From contig JAAYQB010000014.1 in NCBI GenBank assembly GCA_012519525.1, positions 1-10,506 on the forward strand: a stretch of DNA of 10,506 bases, in the 5' to 3' direction. The stretch is from Bacteroidales bacterium (GTDB lineage: Bacteria > Bacteroidota > Bacteroidia > Bacteroidales > WCHB1-69). The notes under the pieces are model-generated. The model searched no databases. It had not been told where the DNA came from and was given only the letters and a program-made list of their open reading frames with translations. Both the position numbers and the translations under genes were made by a program. Below are positions 1-7,133 of this stretch, piece after piece (the stretch's first letter is position 1; each line of letters begins with the position of its first letter).

Positions 1-34
1 AAAGGATGATGAACAAATGGAAATCATCTTTTTT
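1..34 (+). terminator. Possible intrinsic terminator of an upstream plus-strand gene
   Basis: Bases 1-10 can pair with 23-32 (ten pairs, one of them G-T) around a 12-base loop, and the 3' arm runs into a T-run at 29-34. The core is GATGAT/ATCATC. This has the shape of a Rho-independent terminator for a gene ending just left of the window, but the stem is AT-rich and the loop is large. A short open frame (bases 2-97) also crosses it and could be the end of a gene, so the call is weak. Nothing else is seen in 1-139. Confidence 0.3.
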
Positions 35-139
35 GCTCTTTTTTCAAAAATTATTTCTATCAATTTTCAACCTTATTTTCATACAAAGACAAAATAAATT
101 GGCTTTTTAAGGGTCGACTAAATAACAAAAAGGTGTAAA

Positions 140-910
140 TCAAACTGTTTTAATTGCGGCTTTGTCTAACATTTCAGAAGCCTTTTCATAGCCTATTTTA
201 AACAAGGCAGTGCCTTTTCTTACATCAAAAGCCGAATAGTCGGAAAGCTTTTCCGGCTCTATGTACAGATTGCAGTATTTTGCTTTTTCCCAGCCGTGCG
301 ACTGATATATAATATGAAAAGTACGCTCTATATTTTGTCTTATTGTTTTTATTTTATCTTGTTTTTTAAAAGGATGTAAATGTAAGCCTATTACGTATTC
401 ACAATCATTTCGTATTTGTTCTACGGGAAAATTATCCAATAATCCGCCGTCGACGTAGTATTCGCCGTCTATTACAGTCGGATTAAATACGATGGGAATA
501 CTTATTGAAGCCAATACTTTATCAATCAATAAGCCTGATTTAAAATAAACTACTTTTCCATTTGTTATGTTGGAAGTAGATACGATGAGAGGAATATGCA
601 ATTCTTCAAAAGTAGTTGATTGTAGAACCGATTTTAATTTTTTCTGTAATTTTTCAGTTTTCAATAAACTGTTAATGTTAAGTTTTGGTTGTACTAAATC
701 AAAAAAACGATTGTTTTTAAACATTTCTAACATTTCAGTAGCAGAATAGCCGTCGGCATACAAAGCTCCGACCAAGGCTCCGATACTGGCTCCGGCAATG
801 ATTTCGGGTTTTAACCCTCTCTCTTCCATCGCTTTCAATAAACCTAAATGAGCAAATCCTTTTGCTCCGCCACCACTAAGGACTAATCCGATTTTAAATT
901 TCTTTTCCAT
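140..910 (-). CDS. Patatin-like phospholipase, RssA-type
   Basis: Predicted serine lipid acyl hydrolase of the bacterial patatin/RssA family, which cleaves acyl chains from phospholipids with a Ser-Asp dyad. Counting from the ATG at 910 (256 residues), the oxyanion-hole motif GGGAKG is at 13-18, the nucleophile elbow GASIG at 40-44 (Ser42), and the catalytic Asp in VDGG is Asp154. All key residues are present and the length is normal for the short, single-domain family. No signal peptide or membrane segment is seen, so it is probably cytosolic or membrane-peripheral. An in-frame ATG at 949 would add 13 residues, but family members usually start just before the KIGLVLSGGGAKG strand, and the longer start would reach the edge of the rho promoter at 950-981; I prefer 910. 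It is divergent from rho. The natural substrate cannot be told from the sequence. Confidence 0.9.
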   Translation of the reverse strand: MEKKFKIGLVLSGGGAKGFAHLGLLKAMEERGLKPEIIAGASIGALVGALYADGYSATEMLEMFKNNRFFDLVQPKLNINSLLKTEKLQKKLKSVLQSTTFEELHIPLIVSTSNITNGKVVYFKSGLLIDKVLASISIPIVFNPTVIDGEYYVDGGLLDNFPVEQIRNDCEYVIGLHLHPFKKQDKIKTIRQNIERTFHIIYQSHGWEKAKYCNLYIEPEKLSDYSAFDVRKGTALFKIGYEKASEMLDKAAIKTV

Positions 911-949
911 ATCACACCAACGCAAAAGATGTTGTTTTTGATATATCAT

Positions 950-981
950 TTTGTAAAATTCAATAATTTATTGTATCTTTG
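950..981 (+). promoter_or_regulatory. Bacteroidota-type promoter, likely for rho
   Basis: TTTG at 950-953 (-33 element) and TATCTTTG at 974-981 (-7 element, consensus TAnnTTTG) are separated by 20 bases, the spacing expected for the Bacteroidota primary sigma factor. It is the best two-element match I found in the window. Transcription would begin near 988, giving rho a leader of about 485 bases. Confidence 0.6.
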
Positions 982-987
982 TAAAAA

Positions 988-1472
988 CTTTTTAGCCATA
1001 TTCTATATTAATTACGTGTATGTGTTTTTATTGAATAGGGATTAATGTCGTAGAAGCGATTTTTTGATTCGACAAAAATCGAAAAATTTTTCTTATTATT
1101 GGATGAGTTTATTCCTAATTTATTTTTCAGATATGGTTAATTAAAGTTGTTTATCAGCATAATCGAAGTGTTTTTATAGCGTAATATGTTTGAAATCAAT
1201 AAAATAATATTTTTTCATATATTTTAATTAAAAAGAAGTTCCATATTAAAAAAAATTTTACTTTTGCAGTGAAAAATATTATCTCATTTGCATTTTTCGT
1301 GTCGTTAGCGACAAACATTAACACTAATACACATTTTTCAGTTTGCATATATAAAAACTATATTTGTTTTGTGTGAAAATTAAAATTATAAATGATGATA
1401 AGTTATCTGTATTCATCAATTATTAAATAAGATACTAAATTTATTAATGGTATAGTATTATTAAAATATCAT
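988..1472 (+). promoter_or_regulatory. Long candidate 5' leader of rho
   Basis: About 485 AT-rich bases between the presumed transcription start and the rho ATG contain no credible gene. Visible structure: an 8-bp inverted repeat, CGATTTTT (1057-1064) with AAAAATCG (1074-1081), followed by AAAAATTTTT; a 13-codon open frame at 1103-1144; a short perfect hairpin TGTCG-TTAG-CGACA at 1300-1313; and extra -7-like elements at 1259-1266 and 1359-1366. In other bacteria rho is autoregulated by Rho-dependent attenuation in its leader. A similar role here is inference, and no known riboswitch class is recognised. Confidence 0.35.
1259..1266 (+). promoter_or_regulatory. Second candidate rho promoter (-7 element)
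   Basis: TACTTTTG is a perfect match to TAnnTTTG and is followed by CA, giving the ten-base TACTTTTGCA that recurs before the tRNA and the nucleotidyltransferase. No TTTG is found at the expected -33 distance. Transcription from here would give a leader of about 200 bases. Confidence 0.4.
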
Positions 1473-3095
1473 ATGGAAAAAGAAAAAATTTCTTCCGAAG
1501 AGGAAGTTAAACTTGAAGAAAAAGTAGAAAAGAAAAAACGAACAACTACATCTAAAACGGTAAAAAAACAAAAAGAAGCAGAAGCGGTAAAAGAAGTAAA
1601 AGAAACAGCTGCTGTTGAAGATGTTAATCAAGAAAAACCGGTTGCAAAGCAAAGGCGCAGACGCCTTAAAGTACAAGCTGTAGCTGTAGAAGACACAGAA
1701 GCTAACAAAGTTTTTTCGCTTGAAGTATCGGATGAAAATCCTATCCCGGAGCCGGAAGAAAATGTAGCTTCTTTTGATGATACAGGGATTATTCTTGATG
1801 TTCCGGAAGAAGATCTGCCTATTGAAGAAGAAGTTAAAGCAGAAGAGAAAGAACAAAATGATGTTCCTGTTTTGGCAGTTGAAGAGGAAGAAAATAAAAT
1901 TAATGAAGAAAATAAAACCAATAAGGTAAATCAGCCGTCTACTCCTTTTTATTTTATTCCCAAAAACATTGAATTTTTAGGGAATATTACCGGAGAAGGG
2001 GTTTTAGAAGTATTGCCGACAGATGGTTTCGGCTTTTTACGTTCTTCGGATTATAATTATCTTAACTCTCCCGACGATATTTATGTTTCTCAGTCTCAAA
2101 TAAAATTATTTGGATTAAAAACAGGCGATATAGTAAAAGGGACAATACGTCCTCCTAAAGATGGAGAGAAATTTTTCCCCTTATTAAAAATTGATTTGAT
2201 TAATGGGAAATCAACTGAGGCTGTTCGAGATAGAATTCCTTTTGATTATTTAACCCCACTTTTTCCTGATGAAAAAATTAAGTTAACGGGTCATCCCGGA
2301 GCTTCTATTTCGACTCGGATTATTGATTTATTTGCTCCTATAGGAAAAGGACAACGCGGACTTATTGTGGCTCAACCCAAAACAGGGAAAACGGTATTGT
2401 TAAAAGAAATAGCCAATGCAATAGCTTATAATCATCCCGAAATATATTTGATAATTCTTTTGATTGACGAACGTCCTGAGGAGGTTACCGATATGGAACG
2501 CAGTGTAAAAGCCGAAGTTATTTCTTCCACTTTCGATGAACCTGCAGAACGACACGTTAAAATAGCCAATATAGTATTGGAAAAAGCAAAACGCATGGTA
2601 GAATGCGGACACGATGTATGTATTTTGCTTGATTCGATTACTCGTTTAGCAAGAGCATTTAACACCATAGCTCCGGCATCGGGGAAAGTATTATCGGGTG
2701 GGGTAGAAGCCAATGCTTTACAAAAACCGAAACGCTTTTTTGGGGCGGCACGGAAAATTGAAAACGGAGGTTCGCTTACCATTATTTCTACCGCATTAAC
2801 GGAAACGGGCTCAAAAATGGATGAAGTTATTTTTGAAGAGTTTAAAGGTACCGGTAATATGGAATTGCAGTTGGATAGAAAATTATCGAATAAACGAATA
2901 TTCCCTGCTATTGATATTGTTGCGTCGAGTACTCGTCGTGATGATTTATTGCAAGATAAAGAAGTCTTACAACGAATTTGGGTGTTACGCAATCATTTAG
3001 CAGATATGAATACCGTAGAAGCAATGGAATTTCTAAAAGCTAAAATAGCTCTTACTCGTTCGAACGAAGAGTTTTTAATTTCAATGAATAGCTAA
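1473..3095 (+). CDS. rho: Transcription termination factor Rho with disordered N-terminal extension
   Basis: Hexameric RNA-dependent ATPase/helicase that ends transcription. The protein has 540 residues. Residues 1 to about 165 are low-complexity and highly charged (Glu/Lys-rich, basic patch RRRR at 61-64, then acidic) and look disordered. The cold-shock-like RNA-binding domain follows from about 166, with GEGVLEVL at 174 and GFGFLR, as in E. coli Rho. The ATPase core has Walker A QPKTGKT (Lys306, Thr307), Walker B ILLDS (Asp387), a Q-loop/R-loop segment and the C-terminal RRDDLL region. The distance from the Walker lysine to the end (234) is almost that of E. coli (235), so the core is complete. 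The usual N-terminal helical-bundle (Rho_N/SAP-like) domain is missing, and an in-frame stop at 1428-1430 rules out an upstream extension. The gene is preceded by a long leader and followed by a strong terminator. Confidence 0.97.
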   Translation: MEKEKISSEEEVKLEEKVEKKKRTTTSKTVKKQKEAEAVKEVKETAAVEDVNQEKPVAKQRRRRLKVQAVAVEDTEANKVFSLEVSDENPIPEPEENVASFDDTGIILDVPEEDLPIEEEVKAEEKEQNDVPVLAVEEEENKINEENKTNKVNQPSTPFYFIPKNIEFLGNITGEGVLEVLPTDGFGFLRSSDYNYLNSPDDIYVSQSQIKLFGLKTGDIVKGTIRPPKDGEKFFPLLKIDLINGKSTEAVRDRIPFDYLTPLFPDEKIKLTGHPGASISTRIIDLFAPIGKGQRGLIVAQPKTGKTVLLKEIANAIAYNHPEIYLIILLIDERPEEVTDMERSVKAEVISSTFDEPAERHVKIANIVLEKAKRMVECGHDVCILLDSITRLARAFNTIAPASGKVLSGGVEANALQKPKRFFGAARKIENGGSLTIISTALTETGSKMDEVIFEEFKGTGNMELQLDRKLSNKRIFPAIDIVASSTRRDDLLQDKEVLQRIWVLRNHLADMNTVEAMEFLKAKIALTRSNEEFLISMNS

Positions 3096-3121
3096 TTATA
3101 GCCGTTTATTAAAGGATATAT

Positions 3122-3155
3122 AAAAAAAAGTTGGAAGATTGTTCCAACTTTTTTT
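3122..3155. terminator. Bidirectional intrinsic terminator between rho and the tRNA
   Basis: GTTGGAA (3130-3136), a five-base loop and TTCCAAC (3142-3148) form a perfect 7-bp stem, flanked by eight A on the left (3122-3129) and seven T on the right (3149-3155). It therefore provides a U-tract in both directions and sits between the converging rho and tRNA genes, so it should end both transcripts. Confidence 0.9.
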
Positions 3156-3166
3156 GTTTTTATAAG

Positions 3167-3240
3167 TGGTCCCTCTTGGGCTCGAACCAAGGACCCCCTG
3201 ATTATGAGTCAGATGCTCTAACCTGCTGAGCTAAGGGACC
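3167..3240 (-). tRNA. tRNA with anticodon CAT (tRNA-Met elongator or tRNA-Ile2)
   Basis: A complete cloverleaf is visible on the minus strand. The acceptor arm is GGTCCCT/AGGGACC, the D-arm GCTC/GAGC, the anticodon stem TCTGA/TCAGG with loop CTCATAA (anticodon at 3206-3204), and the T-arm CTTGG-TTCGAGC-CCAAG. The discriminator is A (complement of 3167). The 3' CCA is not encoded, so it must be added by CCA-adding enzyme. CAT marks either elongator Met or the Ile tRNA whose C34 becomes lysidine. It is not initiator-like, because the acceptor ends in a paired G1-C72. The C-rich acceptor (C4-G69, C5-G68) is closer to E. coli tRNA-Ile2 than to its tRNA-Met, so identity is open. Confidence 0.95.
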
Positions 3241-3241
3241 T

Positions 3242-3259
3242 ATTCTGTTTTCACAGAAT
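3242..3259 (-). other. Perfect hairpin directly upstream of the tRNA 5' end
   Basis: ATTCTGT (3242-3248) and ACAGAAT (3253-3259) form a 7-bp perfect stem with a four-base loop, ending one base before the mature tRNA 5' end. It would lie in the 5' leader removed by RNase P. Its role is unknown. Confidence 0.45.
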
Positions 3260-3269
3260 TTACAGTTTG

Positions 3270-3277
3270 CAAAAGTA
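3270..3277 (-). promoter_or_regulatory. tRNA promoter (-7 element)
   Basis: On the minus strand this reads TACTTTTG, a perfect TAnnTTTG, followed by CA (3268-3277). It lies 30 bases upstream of the tRNA 5' end. No clear -33 TTTG is seen at the standard distance. It would let the tRNA be made independently of the genes to its right. Confidence 0.5.
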
Positions 3278-3327
3278 CATTTTTTTATAATACCTTTTTG
3301 TGTTTTTTTGAAAAATGTATTTTCTTT

Positions 3328-4197
3328 TTACGGATTGATAAAGGTTAAGTTATCAATATGTATCCAACCGTAATAAGAATAATCTTCACAGTTATCAATT
3401 TCTTGGCTTAGTTTAAATCTATCTGATTTGGTAGGGAATGACTGTCCCGTATTTATTTTAACAAAGCACCACGTGTTGTTTTCTTTATCGGTTAATGAGT
3501 AATACATAGTGCCTGTAGCGCCTAAAGGATGAAAAGAAACATGATTGCCTCTCCATGCATTAATCCCCTCAATAAGCGACTCATCGTCCCAACGCGGGGA
3601 TAAACGTAATTTGGCGACATTGTTTTTAATTGTAAAATGTTGTAACTTTATTGTTTCACTAACAGTGGGAAGGAATGTGTTGAGATAGAGTAAACTTTGC
3701 TCTTGTCGTTCGTAGTAACCGATTCCGTTCTTAATTTTACATGTCCAATGAGTAATAGTGCTTACTTTTTTTCCGCAACAATTGGGGTCCCATATAGTGA
3801 AAGCCAATGGAAGGTCTTGAAGCGGAGAATTTGCTTGTAAAATTTCTCCCGTTTGATTGAATACGATTGTGTACTCTTCGTTCGATTTCTTTTTAAAAAG
3901 GATTACATAATTTTTATTTCCTATTTTTCCTTGAAACAATAAATCGTTTAAGCCGTTTTGGTCAAAATCAACGAAGTTAAATAAATTGAACAATGATTCT
4001 TTATTGACTTTGTTTGCGGTTAATAGTTTTTCAAATTCGCTAATAGTAATTATTTTATTTATTTCTTCTTGTAATTTTTCTTTTTTAGCAGTTATATACC
4101 ATTCTTTTATATTTTTATTGTGAAAAAAGAAGGTAGGCTGAGAATAAATAAAACTCATTCCTGAAAAAAAACAAATACAAATAATTAATTTTTTCAT
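3328..4197 (-). CDS. Secreted protein of unknown function, calcium-loop-like motif and SH3-like C-terminus
   Basis: 289 residues. I do not recognise a named family. The first 19-20 residues form a signal peptide (KK, hydrophobic core, ending FIYSQ, the Ser-Gln type common in Bacteroidota), with no lipobox cysteine at the cleavage site, so export to the periplasm or beyond is predicted. Residues 77-85 read DFDQNGLND: Asp77, Asp79, Asn81 and Asp85 fit the DxDxNGxxD calcium loop seen in FG-GAP/VCBS and dockerin-like folds, and the following LLFQGKIGNKNYVILFKK resembles a beta strand pair. A CC pair is at about 143-144. The C-terminal region (WCFVKI ... YGWIHIDNL, ending GW at 277-278) resembles a bacterial SH3 domain, which often binds peptides or cell wall. 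The gene starts 13 bases after the acidic-protein gene, so the two are probably cotranscribed. Confidence 0.85.
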   Translation of the reverse strand: MKKLIICICFFSGMSFIYSQPTFFFHNKNIKEWYITAKKEKLQEEINKIITISEFEKLLTANKVNKESLFNLFNFVDFDQNGLNDLLFQGKIGNKNYVILFKKKSNEEYTIVFNQTGEILQANSPLQDLPLAFTIWDPNCCGKKVSTITHWTCKIKNGIGYYERQEQSLLYLNTFLPTVSETIKLQHFTIKNNVAKLRLSPRWDDESLIEGINAWRGNHVSFHPLGATGTMYYSLTDKENNTWCFVKINTGQSFPTKSDRFKLSQEIDNCEDYSYYGWIHIDNLTFINP

Positions 4198-4210
4198 AAA
4201 ACGGTATTTT

Positions 4211-5215
4211 TTATAATTTATTCGAATATTTTTTCAAAATGAGTGCATACATTCTTTTATACGCTTCACTTTCTTCTTTCCATCTGTATTTTGTTTTCAT
4301 TTCTTCAAAATATTCTATTGCTTCTGTTATTTTAGGAAACTCATTTATCGTATTAACGACTTCTGTAAAAAGACTTCCGTTTCCATTAAATAATTCTCTA
4401 ATAAACAGAAATTTATCGTTAACATCTATTGCTTTCATTAAATCGTTGGTTTGAGTTTTTTGTAGTTTGTCGGCAACGTTGCTTTCTTGTTTGCCGCTAA
4501 ATTGGTCGTTAATTTCGGTTGCTTCTTTTTTATAAATATCGCTTACCGTATTGGAAGATGAAATAGGGATGCCTATTTTTTGCAATACTTCTTTTGTAGT
4601 AGGGACGGCAATTTCGGGTTCTTTATCGTCAATCATAGGGTTGATTTGAGGAAAGAAATTTTCTTTATAAGGAGAGTCTACGGTGCTTTTATCTTCTATT
4701 TCATCATCATCTTCTTCTTCGACAAACTCAAGATTGTCCAAATCTATTTCAATGATATCGTCTTCTATAGCTTGAGTTTCTTCTTCTTTTTTTTCTTCTT
4801 CTTTTTCTTCTTCTTCTTTTTCTTCTTTCTCTTTTTCTTCTTCCTCTTCCTCAACTTTTTCAACTATTTCTTCGGTTTTTTCTTCTACAACTTCTTTTGT
4901 TACTTTTTGAGGTTCGGTTTTTTCTTGCTTTTTCGGACTTAAGTTGCTTTCACAATCGAATATAGATAGTTGATTATCTAAAGGTTTTTCTTCTTTTTGA
5001 ATGCTTTCTTCCGGATTATTATCCTTGCTATCATTGTTTTGCATTAAAAAAGAACGTAATGTCAGATATTGGTCGTAGAGTATACGAATATACATCATTT
5101 GAACATCTAATTCTAACATTGGGATAGGTTCTTGTTGATTGAGTATTTTTACCTCTTGCTCGTTGATTTTTTGTTGTATTTCGTTAATTTTCAATTTAAT
5201 ATTTTCAATGTCCAT
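4211..5215 (-). CDS. Acidic, glutamate-rich hypothetical protein with structured C-terminal domain
   Basis: 334 residues with no signal peptide or membrane segment, probably cytosolic. Three parts are visible. Residues 1-58 are a predicted helical or coiled-coil segment rich in Ile/Leu/Gln/Glu. Residues about 60-250 are low-complexity and disordered, with a dense Glu/Lys tract at 108-147 and an Asp/Glu patch at 164-176. Residues about 255-334 look folded (NDLMKAIDVNDKFLFIRELF, then NEFPKITEAIEYF and RWKEESEAYKRM). This last part resembles the C-terminus of a hypothetical protein family that I recall from Bacteroidales but cannot name; its function is unknown. The Glu tract is encoded by a GAA/GAG-rich microsatellite. 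It is first in a likely two-gene minus-strand operon and divergent from recJ. Confidence 0.85.
   Translation of the reverse strand: MDIENIKLKINEIQQKINEQEVKILNQQEPIPMLELDVQMMYIRILYDQYLTLRSFLMQNNDSKDNNPEESIQKEEKPLDNQLSIFDCESNLSPKKQEKTEPQKVTKEVVEEKTEEIVEKVEEEEEEKEKEEKEEEEKEEEKKEEETQAIEDDIIEIDLDNLEFVEEEDDDEIEDKSTVDSPYKENFFPQINPMIDDKEPEIAVPTTKEVLQKIGIPISSSNTVSDIYKKEATEINDQFSGKQESNVADKLQKTQTNDLMKAIDVNDKFLFIRELFNGNGSLFTEVVNTINEFPKITEAIEYFEEMKTKYRWKEESEAYKRMYALILKKYSNKL
4777..4852. repeat. Degenerate TTC/GAA trinucleotide repeat within the acidic gene
   Basis: About 75 bases consist almost wholly of TTC, TTT and CTC triplets on the plus strand (GAA, AAA and GAG codons on the gene strand) and encode the Glu/Lys run. 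An uninterrupted run of eight T lies at 4787-4794. Such tracts vary in length between strains and can create false frames on the other strand. Confidence 0.8.
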
Positions 5216-5265
5216 AAGAAATTTTATTTTAAAAGATAGTAAGAATAGTATTGCAAATTATTTTT

Positions 5266-5273
5266 CAAAAATA
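5266..5273 (-). promoter_or_regulatory. Candidate promoter of the acidic-protein operon (-7 element)
   Basis: On the minus strand this reads TATTTTTG, matching TAnnTTTG, about 50 bases before the start codon at 5215. The nearest upstream TTTTTG (5294-5289) is only 15 bases away, shorter than the usual 19-21, so the -33 part is poor. Confidence 0.35.
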
Positions 5274-5357
5274 CAAAAAAGAACAATACAAAAATTGTTT
5301 ATTAATAATTCTTTTTAAAAAAATGCAATTAATAGATAAAAGTCCAAATAAAATTGG

Positions 5358-5365
5358 TATTTTTG
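5358..5365 (+). promoter_or_regulatory. Candidate recJ promoter (-7 element)
   Basis: TATTTTTG matches TAnnTTTG, placed so that transcription would begin about 10 bases before the recJ ATG at 5382. No TTTG is found at the -33 distance. There is no Shine-Dalgarno sequence, which is usual for this phylum. Confidence 0.4.
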
Positions 5366-5381
5366 TATAATTATTTGAAAT

Positions 5382-7133
5382 ATGGATAATCATTGGAATA
5401 TCAATAAGGAAGTAAACAAAGAGCATGTAAGCCGCCTATCAGAAGAATTAAAAATCCCTTATGTGTTAGCATTTTTGCTCAACTCTCGAGGAATCCGTTC
5501 TTATGAAGAAGCAATGCAATTTTTTCAACCGAAGATAGGTAATTTACACGATCCTTTTCTTATGAAAGATATGGATAAAAGTGTTGAAAGAATTGAAAAA
5601 GCGATTAAAAATAAAGAAAAGGTTCTTATTTTTGGCGATTACGATGTTGATGGAACTTCTGCTACTGCCTTAATGTATTCTTTTTTAAAACAATTTGAAA
5701 TAGAGTTGGAATATTATATTCCCGATAGATATAATGAGGGATATGGTATTTCGGATATGTCAATAGAATATGCAAAAGAACAACATTTTAGCTTGATTAT
5801 ATCTTTAGATTGTGGGATAAAATGTCATCATCAAATCGAGTTAGCCAATCAATACCATATTGATGTAATTGTGTGCGATCATCATTTACCCGATAAGACG
5901 TTACCGGATGCATACGCTATTCTTGACCCTAAACGTCCGGGTTGTAATTATCCGTTTAAAGAATTGTCGGGCTGTGGAGTAGGGTTTAAGTTAGTGCAAG
6001 CTATTGCTATCAAACGTAATATTTCATTTAATGCTATCAAACAGTATTTGGATTTAGTGGTCGTTAGTATTGCTTCCGATATTGTAAGTATTACGGGAGA
6101 AAATAGAATATTAGCTTATTATGGGTTAAAATTAATTAATAAGAAGCCACGTCAAGGAATCGAATATATTTTATCTTTTAGCAATATTGTTAAAAAAGAA
6201 ATAGAAGAAGAAACGGATTTTATGTTTACAAAAAACATTACCATCAATGATTTAGTGTTTTTAGTAGGTCCGAGAATTAATGCTGCCGGAAGAATGGATA
6301 CAGGGCGAAGTTCCGTTCATTTATTGATTAGTGAACGACTTGAAAAAGTTACACAATTAGGAGAAATAATTGATTCTCACAATAAAGAAAGAAAAGAATT
6401 AGATATTAAAACTACCGAAGAAGCTATTCGACAAATTAAAAAAAATCCTCAATTCAAACGACGTCGTTCGTTGGTAGTTTATGATGCCAATTGGAGTAAA
6501 GGAGTTATTGGGATTGTTGCTTCACGTTTGGTGGAGCAGTTTTATAAACCCACTGTTGTTTTAACTTTATTCAATGATATTATAACCGGATCGGCACGTT
6601 CGGTAAAAGATTTTGATATTTATAATGCTTTGTCGGCTTGCAGTCATTTGTTGGAACATTTTGGAGGGCATATGTATGCGGCAGGATTATCGCTGAAACC
6701 AAGCAATTTGGAGGCTTTTATAGAAACTTTTGAAAATACGGTTGCCTTAACCATACAAGAGCAATCTATTGTTCCTATGCTTGATATTGATGCTGAAATT
6801 GATTTAAAAGATATTACGGATATTTTTTACAGAATTCTTGAACGATTTGCTCCTTTTGGTCCCGGAAATATGAATCCTTTGTTTGTTACACGCAATGTAT
6901 TAGATGCGGGAAATGCAAGAATTGTGGGAAGTAATCATTTAAAATTATCTGTTTTTCAAAGTGATAAAAGATGTTTCCCCGTTGATGCTATTGCGTTTAA
7001 TTTTGCTCATTATTACGATAAAATAATAGAAGGAAATCCTTTTCATATTTGTTATCATGTCGAACAAAATGTATGGCAAGGGAAAACTTACTTACAATTA
7101 GTAATTAAAGACATTAAATTCCAATTAGATTAG
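5382..7133 (+). CDS. recJ: Single-stranded-DNA-specific 5'-3' exonuclease RecJ
   Basis: Degrades single-stranded DNA 5' to 3' in recombination (RecF pathway), base-excision and mismatch repair, using two divalent metals. 583 residues, close to E. coli RecJ. The DHH-family motifs are all present: DYDVDG at 86-91, SLDCG with Asp143, DHH at 166-168, the GVGFKL segment, and GPRINAAGRM from 296. The DHHA1 domain has GVIGIVASRL and the GGH motif at 428-430. The remainder, with FAPFGPGNMNPLF and a beta-rich end, is the OB-fold DNA-binding domain, ending in a strand-rich YLQLVIKDIKF. No truncation or missing catalytic residue is seen. It heads a plus-strand run; the nuclease-like gene starts 103 bases downstream with no clear promoter in the gap, so cotranscription is plausible. 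Confidence 0.97.
   Translation: MDNHWNINKEVNKEHVSRLSEELKIPYVLAFLLNSRGIRSYEEAMQFFQPKIGNLHDPFLMKDMDKSVERIEKAIKNKEKVLIFGDYDVDGTSATALMYSFLKQFEIELEYYIPDRYNEGYGISDMSIEYAKEQHFSLIISLDCGIKCHHQIELANQYHIDVIVCDHHLPDKTLPDAYAILDPKRPGCNYPFKELSGCGVGFKLVQAIAIKRNISFNAIKQYLDLVVVSIASDIVSITGENRILAYYGLKLINKKPRQGIEYILSFSNIVKKEIEEETDFMFTKNITINDLVFLVGPRINAAGRMDTGRSSVHLLISERLEKVTQLGEIIDSHNKERKELDIKTTEEAIRQIKKNPQFKRRRSLVVYDANWSKGVIGIVASRLVEQFYKPTVVLTLFNDIITGSARSVKDFDIYNALSACSHLLEHFGGHMYAAGLSLKPSNLEAFIETFENTVALTIQEQSIVPMLDIDAEIDLKDITDIFYRILERFAPFGPGNMNPLFVTRNVLDAGNARIVGSNHLKLSVFQSDKRCFPVDAIAFNFAHYYDKIIEGNPFHICYHVEQNVWQGKTYLQLVIKDIKFQLD

Noticed and set aside
1103..1144. 13-codon open frame in the rho leader as a leader peptide
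   Set aside because: No ribosome-binding or codon signal supports translation; short frames are expected by chance in AT-rich DNA.
1359..1366. TATATTTG as a third rho promoter
   Set aside because: The -7 motif matches, but the nearest TTTG (1342-1345) is only 13 bases upstream, too close; such octamers are common by chance in AT-rich sequence.
1461..1921. Minus-strand frames opposite the 5' part of rho
   Set aside because: They mirror the low-complexity Glu/Lys region of rho (Phe- or Ser-rich complements) and resemble no protein.
2400..2992. Minus-strand frames opposite the Rho ATPase domain
   Set aside because: Rho is complete and conserved here; the opposite frames are shadows without motifs.
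3276..3319. TACATTTTT/AAAAATGTA inverted repeat as terminator of the minus-strand operon
   Set aside because: A very AT-rich stem with a 26-base loop that overlaps the tRNA -7 element; pairing would be unstable.
4580..4942. Plus-strand open frame rich in phenylalanine
   Set aside because: It is the complement of the glutamate/lysine repeat of the minus-strand acidic gene; poly-Phe composition and no start context.
5282..5299. AACAAT/ATTGTT inverted repeat between the divergent acidic gene and recJ as an operator
   Set aside because: Only 6 bp, AT-only apart from one G-C pair, and overlapping no well-formed promoter; too weak to call.
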